Positions 38,764 to 47,396 of a stretch of DNA of 64,000 nucleotides are shown here, piece after piece. This stretch comes from Bacteroidota bacterium (GTDB lineage: Bacteria; Bacteroidota; Bacteroidia; Chitinophagales; Chitinophagaceae), in contig JAKQJG010000140.1 of the NCBI GenBank assembly GCA_029561305.1, forward strand, positions 1 through 64,000, written 5' to 3'. The notes beneath the pieces are model-generated. The model worked only from the letters and a program-made list of their open reading frames with translations. It ran no database searches and was not told the DNA's origin. The translations under genes and the position numbers were made by a program. How positions within the stretch are numbered: the first letter of the stretch is position 1; every line of letters starts with the position of its first letter.

Positions 38764-40041
38764 CTATTGCTTGCTTATTTTCCTTGTAATGGTCTCACTT
38801 CCTTCGCCAATACGAACAATATAAATACCCCTCATTAAATGAGAAAGGCTCAATGTTGTTTTTTCTTTTGTTAACTCACCGCTCAGCACTTTTACTCCTG
38901 TGATGGAATAAACAGTAAATGACTTTTTGATAAGCGCAGCAGCGGGTGTGTATTCAAGCGTTACAAAAGATGAAGCTGGGTTTGGATAAATTTTATAAAC
39001 ATCCTGCTTCACTGGCACTGGTGCAGCTACTGTATCCACGGCTACCGGTCCAGCCTGGACCAATGTACTGTCGCATGCAAAAGAAGCAAGGAAGTTGTTT
39101 CGGAAATTTCCTGTTGCAAACAAGGCCCTCATTCTTTTCTTTTGCTCAACCGTAAACATATTCATACAGGCATCATCACTAAAATCCATAAAGTTCATGA
39201 ACATATCGCCATCGGCTGTTTCAGAACATGCCGAAACAGTTGGAAAAGAAGGACAGCCAAAATTATAAGTTCTTTGTCTTGGTGTATCATCCGCTTCATC
39301 ATCTCCACACTCAGTATCACCCCAAATATGCTTTACGCCTAACCAGTGCCCTACTTCGTGAGTAAGTGTTCTTCCTTTATTAAACCTGGGGCGCAGGCTT
39401 CCAACGGTGCCGAATACATCAAAACCGATCACTACCCCATCCACGTTTGCGGGTGAGCCGGGTAAAGAAGCATAGCCCAAGGTCCTTCCACCTAAATTGC
39501 ACACCCATATATTAAGGTATTTTTTACTATCCCATGCATCATCGCCTCCTCTCATGTTGCTTTTCACTGCATCATCAGCAGAAAATACAGACATGCTGGT
39601 CTGTTTGCGGATGATACCTTTAGCCGGTCTTCCATCAGGCGCTACCTGGGCAAGACAAAAACGGATCCTTGCATCTGCAGCAACATTATCAAATACCAAT
39701 GGCCTGTTAACCTTATCACTGTTCTGGTTACTAAAATCATTATTAAGCGCTGTTAGTTGCGATAGTATTTGTGTTTCGCTGATGTTTTGTTCCGGGGTGT
39801 TGTACACTACGTGGATAACTACAGGAATATTGATCAGTTCATTAGCGGAAGTATCCCTGCGGGCAACCAGCCTGTTTTGCTCTAATGTCTTTTTTATTTG
39901 AAGTGCTGCCGCCTGGATGGATTGTGCAACAGCAGGATTATTTTGAACCAGTTGAGTTTTATATGCTTCGGAACCGCAGTTGCGCTGCGCCTGCAGTGAG
40001 CAGGAAAGTGTAAGTAGTAATATGCCTGTAAGTGTTTTCAT
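38764..40041 (-). CDS. Secreted M43 (pappalysin-like) metalloprotease with T9SS sorting domain
   Basis: The protein is 425 aa from ATG 40041, chosen because MKTLTGILLLTLSCSLQAQ is a clear signal peptide; the frame extends 39 codons upstream without one. The zinc motif is THEVGHWLGVKHIWG (HExxHxxGxxH), followed by the M43 calcium/Met-turn region (FMDFSDDACMNMFT). The C terminus is a T9SS type A domain (YPNPASSFVTLEY ... MRGIYIVRI). It should be an extracellular protease exported by T9SS. Confidence 0.9.
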   Translation of the reverse strand: MKTLTGILLLTLSCSLQAQRNCGSEAYKTQLVQNNPAVAQSIQAAALQIKKTLEQNRLVARRDTSANELINIPVVIHVVYNTPEQNISETQILSQLTALNNDFSNQNSDKVNRPLVFDNVAADARIRFCLAQVAPDGRPAKGIIRKQTSMSVFSADDAVKSNMRGGDDAWDSKKYLNIWVCNLGGRTLGYASLPGSPANVDGVVIGFDVFGTVGSLRPRFNKGRTLTHEVGHWLGVKHIWGDTECGDDEADDTPRQRTYNFGCPSFPTVSACSETADGDMFMNFMDFSDDACMNMFTVEQKKRMRALFATGNFRNNFLASFACDSTLVQAGPVAVDTVAAPVPVKQDVYKIYPNPASSFVTLEYTPAAALIKKSFTVYSITGVKVLSGELTKEKTTLSLSHLMRGIYIVRIGEGSETITRKISKQ

Positions 40042-40426
40042 AAAATCTGAATTGGAGTACCTGTTTGTGTACCCTTTTGAATTCAGTATTAGTGCCAGAG
40101 TGCGGAATGCAGTACCAGCAGGCATTTCAGCGGATTGGAGACAGCCAGCTATTCCCAAATATGGAAAATAGCAGTGTTTTGGTGCAAAAAATGGATGATT
40201 TTATGCAGTTTTACAACGGGATACGGGGATCTACCTGGCGAAATGGCCACACAAATAAGTAATAATTCTTAAGAGGAATTGGAGTCAGGTTCCCTGAATG
40301 GTAAGCTTAGTGATGAGGATATTACTAATTCAGAGACCCTGCAATTAAGTAAAAAAATGCAGAAGCGCCAAAACAGAATTTGCAATCTTTTACAAATGCG
40401 TTTAGGGCTGGTGTGAATCCCTTTGC
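40042..40426. other. Intergenic region between divergent protease and cyclotransferase genes
   Basis: About 385 bp. No credible ORF; the short frames over it lack signal peptides or known motifs. No tRNA or strong hairpin was seen. The right end carries the promoter of the cyclotransferase gene. Confidence 0.5.
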
Positions 40427-40434
40427 TACATTTG
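40427..40434 (+). promoter_or_regulatory. Bacteroidota -7 element for the glutaminyl cyclase gene
   Basis: TACATTTG is a perfect match ending 18 bp before the ATG at 40453. The in-frame ATG at 40423 lies upstream of it and is excluded as a start. Confidence 0.5.
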
Positions 40435-40452
40435 CCGGCAAATAAAATATTG

Positions 40453-41286
40453 ATGAATCGATCATTTACGTTCTTATTAGTTACTGCTTTATTTTTTTCC
40501 TGCAACGACCCTGTTAAAAAAGGTGCAGACGAACAAGCAACGCCTTCTACCACTAACACTGGTATACCTGCACCTCCCATGTTGTCGGCTGTGCTGATTG
40601 CAGAATATCCGCACGATACCGGCGCATTTACGGAAGGCTTGCAAATTCATGATGGAAAATTGTATGAAGGTACCGGGGAAGAAAAAAAGACCTTTATTCA
40701 AATCACCGACATCAAGACAGGAAGTGTTTTACAGAAACATCCAGTGAAAGACCCTGCGATATTTGGAGAAGGGATCAGTGTTTTTAAAGACAAGCTCTAC
40801 CAACTTACCTATCAAAATAACATTGCGCTGATTTACGATTTGAAAGATCTTTCGAAACCATTAAAAACCTTTCCCTGGCAGGGAGAAGGCTGGGGCATGA
40901 CGAATAACGGATCAGAATTGATCATAAGTGATGGAAAGGAAGCCGGCAACTTATATTTTGTAAATCCTGAAAACTTCCGTGTATCTCACATTATACAGGT
41001 AAGGGATAACAATGGACCTGTTAACTATGTTAATGAACTGGAGTATATTGAAGGTTTTATTTATGCCAATGTTTGGGGCACCACACAAATAATAAAAATT
41101 GATCCTTCCAACGGGCAGGTAATTGGTAAAATAGAAACGGCTGACATGCTCCGGTCGTTCTACTCTTCTTACCCCATCAGGCCAATGGAAAATGTATTGA
41201 ACGGCATCGCCTACGACAGTACAACTAAGAAGATATACATAACCGGGAAAAACTGGCCAAAGTTGTTTGAGATAAGGTTGAATTAG
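40453..41286 (+). CDS. Glutaminyl-peptide cyclotransferase (plant-type glutamine cyclase), lipoprotein
   Basis: The protein is 277 aa from ATG 40453 with a lipoprotein signal (FTFLLVTALFFSC). It has the five-bladed propeller family blocks PHDTGAFTEGLQIHDGKLYEGTGE, FGEGISVFKDKLYQLTY, NELEYIEGFIYANVW and a C-terminal NVLNGIAYD. The enzyme converts N-terminal Gln to pyroglutamate on secreted proteins. In Bacteroidota this matters because many T9SS cargo and SPI-cleaved proteins begin with Gln, and several in this window are predicted to (cleavage after ...AQ or ...SQ; inference). Confidence 0.88.
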   Translation: MNRSFTFLLVTALFFSCNDPVKKGADEQATPSTTNTGIPAPPMLSAVLIAEYPHDTGAFTEGLQIHDGKLYEGTGEEKKTFIQITDIKTGSVLQKHPVKDPAIFGEGISVFKDKLYQLTYQNNIALIYDLKDLSKPLKTFPWQGEGWGMTNNGSELIISDGKEAGNLYFVNPENFRVSHIIQVRDNNGPVNYVNELEYIEGFIYANVWGTTQIIKIDPSNGQVIGKIETADMLRSFYSSYPIRPMENVLNGIAYDSTTKKIYITGKNWPKLFEIRLN

Positions 41287-41367
41287 CATAGATGCAGAAA
41301 AGTGACCTAGGAGGAAAGCGCTTATACTTACCTTTTGTCGCCCCGTTTTTTGAAATCAGTGCATAGA

Positions 41368-41395
41368 AAAAGGCGAAGCAATTACTTCGCCTTTT
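41368..41395. terminator. Bidirectional intrinsic terminator
   Basis: An 11-bp perfect stem AAAAGGCGAAG / CTTCGCCTTTT with a 6-nt loop lies between the convergent cyclotransferase and LolA-like genes. Both sides end in short T-runs, so it can serve both strands. Confidence 0.8.
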
Positions 41396-41413
41396 CAAAT
41401 CATTGGTTTATAA

Positions 41414-42082
41414 TTATCTCAAATCAACAACCTCTACACCGGGATATTTTTTAGCATCAAATACAAACTGTGCATCGGTAATGTTAGCATTGCCGTTAAG
41501 CTTGCTTACCGTGTAGTTATAGCGGTTACCAGCTTTCTCAAACAGTTTGGCGCCATTGAGTGTTTTCGATGCTTTATCAATATACAAAAGCACTTTAAAG
41601 AAAGGCTTTGCTTTGTCAATTGGTGTAAGTTCTATCTCTTGTACAGTTTTTCCTTTTACGATTTTTTCACCATTCAGTTTATATAAGAAATCTTTATCGT
41701 AAAAATTGGTGAACAATTTTTGTGGTGTGATAGCATTGGCCGTTGGGTCAACTTTAGTAATGGTTACTTCGTTGGCTGATTTATCATAAGTGCTCACATT
41801 ACTTCCATCGGAGAATATCTCCTGCCCGGTAATACTGATACGGTATTTACTTCCCTTCATATACACTGTACCTGATTTGTTGCCCAGCACTTTGCCTGCA
41901 GAGTTTTCAATACTCAATGAAAATTTTGCCTGTACAGACTTAAATGTTTTAAATTTTGCACTTACGGCATCCAGTACCGTCTTAGCTTCAGGATCGTTAT
42001 TGCCCATACCAGGCTTTGGCTGTGCCATTGAAACAGTAAATACAGCAACGATCAGCACTAAAAAAGTAATAATTTTCTTCAT
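41414..42082 (-). CDS. LolA-like outer-membrane lipoprotein carrier
   Basis: This 222-aa protein has a signal peptide (ITFLVLIVAVFTVSMAQ). It fits the LolA-like fold: VSAKFKTFKSVQAKFSL near the N terminus, GTVYMKGSKYRISITGQEIFSDG, and VLLYIDKASKTLNGAKLF. LolA shuttles lipoproteins through the periplasm between the inner membrane and outer membrane. Monocistronic between its own -7 element and a shared terminator. Confidence 0.88.
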   Translation of the reverse strand: MKKIITFLVLIVAVFTVSMAQPKPGMGNNDPEAKTVLDAVSAKFKTFKSVQAKFSLSIENSAGKVLGNKSGTVYMKGSKYRISITGQEIFSDGSNVSTYDKSANEVTITKVDPTANAITPQKLFTNFYDKDFLYKLNGEKIVKGKTVQEIELTPIDKAKPFFKVLLYIDKASKTLNGAKLFEKAGNRYNYTVSKLNGNANITDAQFVFDAKKYPGVEVVDLR

Positions 42083-42116
42083 TTCCAGGTTTTAATTTTC
42101 GTTTATAAAGGCGGCG

Positions 42117-42124
42117 CAAATATA
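42117..42124 (-). promoter_or_regulatory. Bacteroidota -7 element for the LolA-like gene
   Basis: The minus strand reads TATATTTG, 34 bp upstream of the ATG at 42082; no TTG at -33. Confidence 0.45.
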
Positions 42125-42319
42125 CATGTTTAGAGGGGTATGGAGAAAGGAGGTTTAACCGGCCCATTTAAAGAACTGTTAATGTATCCCGCCAGGTGAA
42201 TAAAAACAGCCATTTAAGTCACTCAATAAAAAGCTTTGCCTATTTTGCATCCACTTCAACTTAAACCACGGCAACTCCGCTATTGATTCAGTTTTACTAA
42301 ATCAAACACAACTCATTTA

Positions 42320-43516
42320 ATGGAAAAGAACATTGCTATTGCGCAAAGGGAGCAATATACTCCTTCGCCATTCACTCATTTTTTATGGTGGTTGTCAACT
42401 GCAGAAAAAGAATTACTGGCCGATGCCGTTATTGACCGGAACCGGTACAAGATCATCGGTATGACCGTATTGGCCACCTGGGCATTTGCCACCCTTGCCT
42501 GGACCTACTTTTTCAGCACGGTGACCGGTGACAGCTGGATGGCCTGGCCCCTGGGTTTTTTTATGGGATTTATCATTCTGACGATTGACCGGGCCCTGAT
42601 AAAGGGCATTAACAAACAAAACAAGAACCGCTTGCTGCCATTGCTGTTCAGGGGAATGCTGGCTGTTACTATCGGCACTTTTATGGCACAGCCTGCCTTG
42701 TTGTATATGTTTAAAAAAGAAATAAAACTGCAGACAGCTTATGATGACGAGCAGAAAAAAATAAACAACAGCTACCTGCTGGATTCCTTGTACAAAACGA
42801 ACAAAACGGAACTGCTTGCAGAAAAAACAGGTTTGCAAAATGAATTGCGCCTGCAAATGGACGCTGTATCAAAGGCCAGGGAGAATTTTTTGGCCGAAGC
42901 CGATGGCAGTGGCGGTACTGGCAAAGTGGGTATTGAAAAAATAGCGCTGGCAAAAAAGCAGGAATATGAAAAGCTGGACGCAGCATATAAACAACAGTTG
43001 TTACTACAGCAGCCTACAATAGACAGAATTGATGCAGCACTGAAGGATATTGACAATAAAACTAAACAGGAACAACAGGCTTATGCAGCAAATTTCAATG
43101 ATGGTTTTCTCACACAGATAGAAGCCCTCAATAATTTGATAAAGACAAATAGTGCTTTACAAACAAGGTATTACCTCCTGGTGGCCATTTTGCTATTGAT
43201 AGAACTGATGCCCGTTATTGCCAAAACCTTATTACCGGCCGGCACTTATGATGAAAAAGTGTTGTTAAGGGAAGAACTGGAAATAGAAATGGCGAAAGGA
43301 AATATACGGAGAGAACAGGAGTTGAAAGAACTGTACAACAGTCTTGCTTTGCAGCACGACAAAGAAACGATCAACGTATTTTTTAATATCACCAAAGAAG
43401 ACAGGGAAGAAAAGATGAGACAGTTTAGTAATAAATGGAAAACAGAAAACAATCAAACCTTTGACGGAATGTGGGAAAAAATGAAAAAAGAAATCCTGAC
43501 CAAACAGGAGAACTGA
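42320..43516 (+). CDS. DUF4407 membrane protein with coiled coil
   Basis: This 398-aa protein has a membrane helix pair (about residues 48-90), a third (about 108-130), a long charged coiled-coil domain (about 135-275) and a last helix near 280-310. A cytoplasmic Glu/Lys-rich tail follows. LGFFMGFIILTIDRALIKG and LIELMPVIAKTLLPAGTYDE are the conserved DUF4407 blocks. The role is unknown; the family is sometimes near signalling or conflict genes, but no such gene is adjacent here. Confidence 0.85.
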   Translation: MEKNIAIAQREQYTPSPFTHFLWWLSTAEKELLADAVIDRNRYKIIGMTVLATWAFATLAWTYFFSTVTGDSWMAWPLGFFMGFIILTIDRALIKGINKQNKNRLLPLLFRGMLAVTIGTFMAQPALLYMFKKEIKLQTAYDDEQKKINNSYLLDSLYKTNKTELLAEKTGLQNELRLQMDAVSKARENFLAEADGSGGTGKVGIEKIALAKKQEYEKLDAAYKQQLLLQQPTIDRIDAALKDIDNKTKQEQQAYAANFNDGFLTQIEALNNLIKTNSALQTRYYLLVAILLLIELMPVIAKTLLPAGTYDEKVLLREELEIEMAKGNIRREQELKELYNSLALQHDKETINVFFNITKEDREEKMRQFSNKWKTENNQTFDGMWEKMKKEILTKQEN

Positions 43517-43587
43517 TGTTGATTTACCGGCTGTTGTATCGTCAAATATAAACGACCGTTTTTTCAGCGGTTGTTCTATTTATCTTA

Positions 43588-44805
43588 TTAAGTTGAAGTT
43601 TGCATTGCCTCAGGTCCCTTTGTGTTATCAGCAGCAGGTTTTTTAGCCCCATTGTACCCTACTTTTAATTTGCTCAATGGCTTTTCAATAAACTTTGCTG
43701 AAAGTGAAGCAATGATGATCACGCAGATACAATAGGTAATAAAGGATCCAACCTCGGAGGTAACGGCCATCTCCCACCAATCGATCGGCTTTTTAAACCT
43801 GGCTAAAAAGCCTGCATGGTTTGCCTCAAAATAATGAGATACCATCCGGTAAAGCCGCCAAAAAATGATGGGTACCAGCAGGTGATACAGGTAAATACCA
43901 TAACTGATCCGGCCTACATACAGTACTTTTTTATTCACCAGGAATTTTCCAAACCAATTATTATAACCCTTCAGCGCCCCTTCGATCAATGAAAATGAAA
44001 TGATGGAGAAAAACAGCCTGTTGAATATAAAACCATAGTAATCTGATTTACTAACCAGGATAGGTATGGCCAATACAATGGAGCCAATTAAAGCAATCCT
44101 GATCCACTTTGTTATCAACAGTTTTTCTTTTTCGGTAGCCAAGGTATATTTATAGGCCATGATGCCGCCAATGGCAAATGCATCTGCACAATACTCCGTC
44201 AATATCTGCTGCGATATTAAAACAGGATGATAAAAAACAGCCCTGGTGGCAACGGAAGCTGCAATGATTAAGAGCAATGTCTTTAAAAAATGACGCTTAG
44301 GAATGAACAGGATGACAAAGGGCCAAAAAATATAAAACTGTTCTTCCACTGCCAATGTCCATAAATGTGCCGTAACCCTGTTGTATTCCTGTGTTTCAAA
44401 CAGCCGGTAGTTACTTAAGTAAGAAAAATACCATTCGGCATGCTCTTTTACTTCTGCAGTGATGTTTGGAATAAGTAACAAAGCCAATAAATAAAGATAA
44501 TAAGGAGGAAAGATCCTGATGGTACGACGGAGCAAAAACACGAGTATCACTTTTGGCCTTGCAATACCCAACTGTTCGCCTTTTGCTTTTGCCGATATGA
44601 GTATCCTTGTAATTAGATAACTGCTTAGCACAAAAAAGAAATTAATCCATTTACCACCACCCACAAACTCAGCCGCAGCACTATGGTGAAATGTCGGTAA
44701 CCAATGATAACACACTACAAAAAAAACGGCAATAAACCGCAACCCGTCAAATTGCGGATTGTACTTTAGAATGGACCCAGCGTTATTCGTTTGTTCGATT
44801 CCCAT
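43588..44805 (-). CDS. Acyltransferase 3 family membrane protein
   Basis: This 405-aa protein has about ten hydrophobic helices and the family start NPQFDGLRFIAVFFVVCYHW. It also has the conserved INFFFVLSSYLITRIL and HLWTLAVEEQFYIFWPF blocks with the active-site-like Arg and Glu residues. AT3 proteins O-acetylate sugars, peptidoglycan or surface polysaccharides. No polysaccharide genes are adjacent. Substrate unknown. Confidence 0.88.
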   Translation of the reverse strand: MGIEQTNNAGSILKYNPQFDGLRFIAVFFVVCYHWLPTFHHSAAAEFVGGGKWINFFFVLSSYLITRILISAKAKGEQLGIARPKVILVFLLRRTIRIFPPYYLYLLALLLIPNITAEVKEHAEWYFSYLSNYRLFETQEYNRVTAHLWTLAVEEQFYIFWPFVILFIPKRHFLKTLLLIIAASVATRAVFYHPVLISQQILTEYCADAFAIGGIMAYKYTLATEKEKLLITKWIRIALIGSIVLAIPILVSKSDYYGFIFNRLFFSIISFSLIEGALKGYNNWFGKFLVNKKVLYVGRISYGIYLYHLLVPIIFWRLYRMVSHYFEANHAGFLARFKKPIDWWEMAVTSEVGSFITYCICVIIIASLSAKFIEKPLSKLKVGYNGAKKPAADNTKGPEAMQTST

Positions 44806-45090
44806 TACAGATACTTAAACAAGGCAGAACGTAAAAATAGGAATATATATTGTTTATAGACGGGGCAGGGGAAATAAACGAGGTGGCCACTGTCCGCTCT
44901 TTTATTCAACCCTTGTTCATAAACGGATTCTGCTTAAATCAGAAAAAACTGCTTAGCATCGCAAAAAACCTTTATTACAATATGAAAAGCCTCCTGCTGT
45001 TTTTGATGTTTTTGCCTGTTACCTATGCAACTGTTACTGTAAGCCAGGGATTTTCGTTGAGAGTTACCGGCACGGGACAGTAAGTAAAAC

Positions 45091-45549
45091 TTATCTTTTA
45101 CCAAACAGCTTATCAATATCTTTTTCTGAAAGATTTATATATCCTTCCCTGGTAGTAAGCCTTACGCCATGCTTTGCAATCAGCGTGCAATGCTGCAGGT
45201 TCACACCGGCATTACCTAACGTAAACGTCTGCATGTAATCCTTATTTTTCCGGTTGTTGTCATCAAAAAATGACTTTAGCAATTGATAGAATTGAGCGCA
45301 TGCGTTTCCGGTTGCTTTAAATTTGAGTGAAAAATAATTTACTTCCTGTTGCTTTTTAAAATCTTTCATTAACAGGAAATAAGTGGTATCACTGCCGTCA
45401 ATGCTGTATTCCAGTTTAGCTATCAGTGTACCAATTGACTTTACTTGTCCTACAGGATACCAGTCGGCTTTATCTGCCATAGTTATTTGTGCAGCAAGGG
45501 AGTTTGCTGCAAAGAACAATAGAACGCTGGTGATCGTTTTTAACAGCAT
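45091..45549 (-). CDS. Small exported protein, function unknown
   Basis: The protein is 152 aa from ATG 45549, which begins a signal peptide (LLKTITSVLLFFAANSLAAQ); the frame extends 28 codons upstream with no better start. The mature part has strands such as KLEYSIDGSDTTYFLLMKDF and ends with LSEKDIDKLFGKR. No recognised domain. A near-consensus -7 box (CAATTTTG, minus strand, about 45568-45575) precedes it. Confidence 0.7.
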   Translation of the reverse strand: MLLKTITSVLLFFAANSLAAQITMADKADWYPVGQVKSIGTLIAKLEYSIDGSDTTYFLLMKDFKKQQEVNYFSLKFKATGNACAQFYQLLKSFFDDNNRKNKDYMQTFTLGNAGVNLQHCTLIAKHGVRLTTREGYINLSEKDIDKLFGKR

Positions 45550-45752
45550 TAAAAGTTGTTTTGTGGAAACAAAATTGCAAAAACCCGGTGACAATTGCAA
45601 TAACGAAAATGGGTGACAGGGAACAACCTTCAAAAAGGGTGGCTAACCTTTTAATAAAGCCCGGGCTGCTGATTTCCCGGTAATTTAAAGAATCAATAAT
45701 CCTGCATAATGGTACAAAGGCTGGCAACCCTAAAAATTGAAATGCCGGTCCA

Positions 45753-45782
45753 CTGTTCAATCAACCGAAAAACGTATTTTTG
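45753..45782 (+). promoter_or_regulatory. Bacteroidota promoter for the T9SS protein at 45799
   Basis: TATTTTTG (45775-45782) is a perfect -7 match; CTG (2 of 3 to TTG) lies 19 bp upstream at 45753. The ATG follows 16 bp after the -7 box, so the leader is very short. Confidence 0.55.
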
Positions 45783-45798
45783 ATTTAACCAATCAGCT

Positions 45799-46944
45799 AT
45801 GAAGAAATCCATATTCACTTTTACAGTTGTTATAACACTCATCAATCTGCATGCTCAAAACCTGGTAATTAATCCCGATGCTGAAAGTTTGCCAAGAGGA
45901 ACCGGATGGACAGTACTAAGCCAGGGTGCCCTAACCTGTTTGCTGGTACCGACTAATAATATGGTGAACTGGACGATGAAACCAAATGGCACCGCCAATT
46001 ATCCTTACGATCACACAACAGGAGCCACTGGAGGCACCGTGTTTTTCCCGGGCTGCGATACTTATTTTACCGGTCCATTTGAACTGGAGCAAATTATTGA
46101 TGTATCCGCCGACAGCAGCAGCATAGATGCTGGCAGCCAGTTATATGATTTTAGTGGTTACATCCAGACGCCCGTATCCAATCAAACCGATATCGGAAGA
46201 TTTGTGGTTGATTTTATGAACAGCGCCAACACAATATTAGGTGCCAGCTATAGAAGTGACTGGCAGTCTAACTTTGATGGTTCCGGAACTGCCTGGCAAC
46301 AACATTCCAATACCAGGACTGCGCCTGCCGGCACCAGGAAGGTGCGGATCAAACTGCAGACGCAGCTGTATATTAACCAACCGGCAATCAATGTATATTT
46401 TGATGACATTAGCTTTAGCAAAACTTCCGTTGTGCCAGCCGGGTTAATTGCGTTTACAGGTAACAGTAATGGCAACGAATCCAACTTGCAATGGCAACTG
46501 GCGGAACCTGTGCTGTACACTAAAATTGAATTAGAAAGAAGTACGGACGGCGCTCACTTCAACCGGTTAGCAACATTGTCAGCAGGTTCGGCTGGAAAGT
46601 TTAAAGATATCCCAACAGCAGAAAAAAACTATTACCGGCTGAAGTTTTCCCATGCGGATGGCAGCAGCAGCTATAGTCATATAATAACTATAAAACTGAA
46701 ACAACAACCAATTACCATTTCTATTTCGCCTAACCCTGCCCGTGATGTTCTGAATATAACCGGCATAAGCTGTCCGGGTAATATTTCTCTTATCAACAGT
46801 AGTGGAATCATAGTGCTTACTGCAGGTGTAAACAGCCCGGCAGCCAGGCTTGATATAGCCAAACTGCCACAGGGCCTGTACATTGCCCGGTACAGTTGCA
46901 ACGGAAACACCATCAATACAAAATTGCTGGTATCCCGCCAGTAA
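45799..46944 (+). CDS. Secreted protein with T9SS type A sorting domain
   Basis: This 381-aa protein has a signal peptide (FTFTVVITLINLHAQ). The middle resembles a carbohydrate-binding jelly roll: LVINPDAESLPRGTGW at the mature N terminus, VRIKLQTQLYINQPAINVYFDDISF at the end of the fold. A linker fits the T9SS 'NGNESNLQWQLAEP' pattern, then the sorting domain (SPNPARDVLNITG ... LPQGLYIARY). The jelly-roll call is by pattern only; it may bind surface or plant polysaccharides. Confidence 0.85.
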   Translation: MKKSIFTFTVVITLINLHAQNLVINPDAESLPRGTGWTVLSQGALTCLLVPTNNMVNWTMKPNGTANYPYDHTTGATGGTVFFPGCDTYFTGPFELEQIIDVSADSSSIDAGSQLYDFSGYIQTPVSNQTDIGRFVVDFMNSANTILGASYRSDWQSNFDGSGTAWQQHSNTRTAPAGTRKVRIKLQTQLYINQPAINVYFDDISFSKTSVVPAGLIAFTGNSNGNESNLQWQLAEPVLYTKIELERSTDGAHFNRLATLSAGSAGKFKDIPTAEKNYYRLKFSHADGSSSYSHIITIKLKQQPITISISPNPARDVLNITGISCPGNISLINSSGIIVLTAGVNSPAARLDIAKLPQGLYIARYSCNGNTINTKLLVSRQ

Positions 46945-46958
46945 GGCTGTTGATCTGA

Positions 46959-47300
46959 TTAACCGGCAGTGGATGCGATCAATGCCGCGGAAGCAGCAGC
47001 CTGTGTGGCGGCACCTGCAGCTTCAGTACTGGTATTGGCCATGCTTATAAAATTATACCCCCACCCTTTCAGTTCATTCTTCCACACAAGGGAGCCGTCT
47101 TTGGCAGACAGACAAATCAGGATACCCGAAATTCCTATATATAATTTATCTCCTTCATTCACTATTTGCCCTATGCCACTGAGCATGGAACTCTTAACGT
47201 ATTCCTTTAATTTTATTTCCCACACAATGGCGCCATCTTTTTTATTAATCGCTGCCACTCTCCCGTTCGTTAAAATGTATAGCACGTTTTGCTTTCTCAT
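46959..47300 (-). CDS. Short PQQ-like beta-propeller protein
   Basis: This 113-aa protein carries two PQQ-type blades (NGRVAAINKKDGAIVWEI; ISGILICLSAKDGSLVWKNEL) and then an Ala/Thr-rich tail. A complete PQQ propeller has seven or eight blades, and this has only two, with no signal peptide. It may be a small domain protein or a remnant of a larger gene. It is convergent with the T9SS gene and divergent from the DUF885 gene (a -7 box at 47308-47315 faces the latter). Confidence 0.6.
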   Translation of the reverse strand: MRKQNVLYILTNGRVAAINKKDGAIVWEIKLKEYVKSSMLSGIGQIVNEGDKLYIGISGILICLSAKDGSLVWKNELKGWGYNFISMANTSTEAAGAATQAAASAALIASTAG

Positions 47301-47307
47301 CTTTGAA

Positions 47308-47315
47308 TATTTTTG
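47308..47315 (+). promoter_or_regulatory. Bacteroidota -7 element for the DUF885 gene
   Basis: TATTTTTG is a perfect match, with TTG only 16 bp upstream (short). The leader to ATG 47397 would be about 75 nt. Confidence 0.4.
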
Positions 47316-47396
47316 CTAAAAATAAGAAAAGAAAAAATACAAACGGATACAGGTTTGCATGGTCCTGCCGTATCTTCATCAACTGAAATAAATGTT

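Noticed and set aside
43530..43590. Hairpin-like AACGACCG ... CGGTTGTT between the DUF4407 and acyltransferase genes
   Set aside because: It has a G-T pair, a long loop and only a weak T-run, so it is not a convincing terminator.
44982..45083. Short ORF with signal-like start (MKSLLLFLMFLPVTYA...), 33 aa
   Set aside because: Too short after the signal segment, no RBS, promoter or terminator, and no recognisable mature domain. It could be a remnant of a secreted protein, but support is too weak for a feature.
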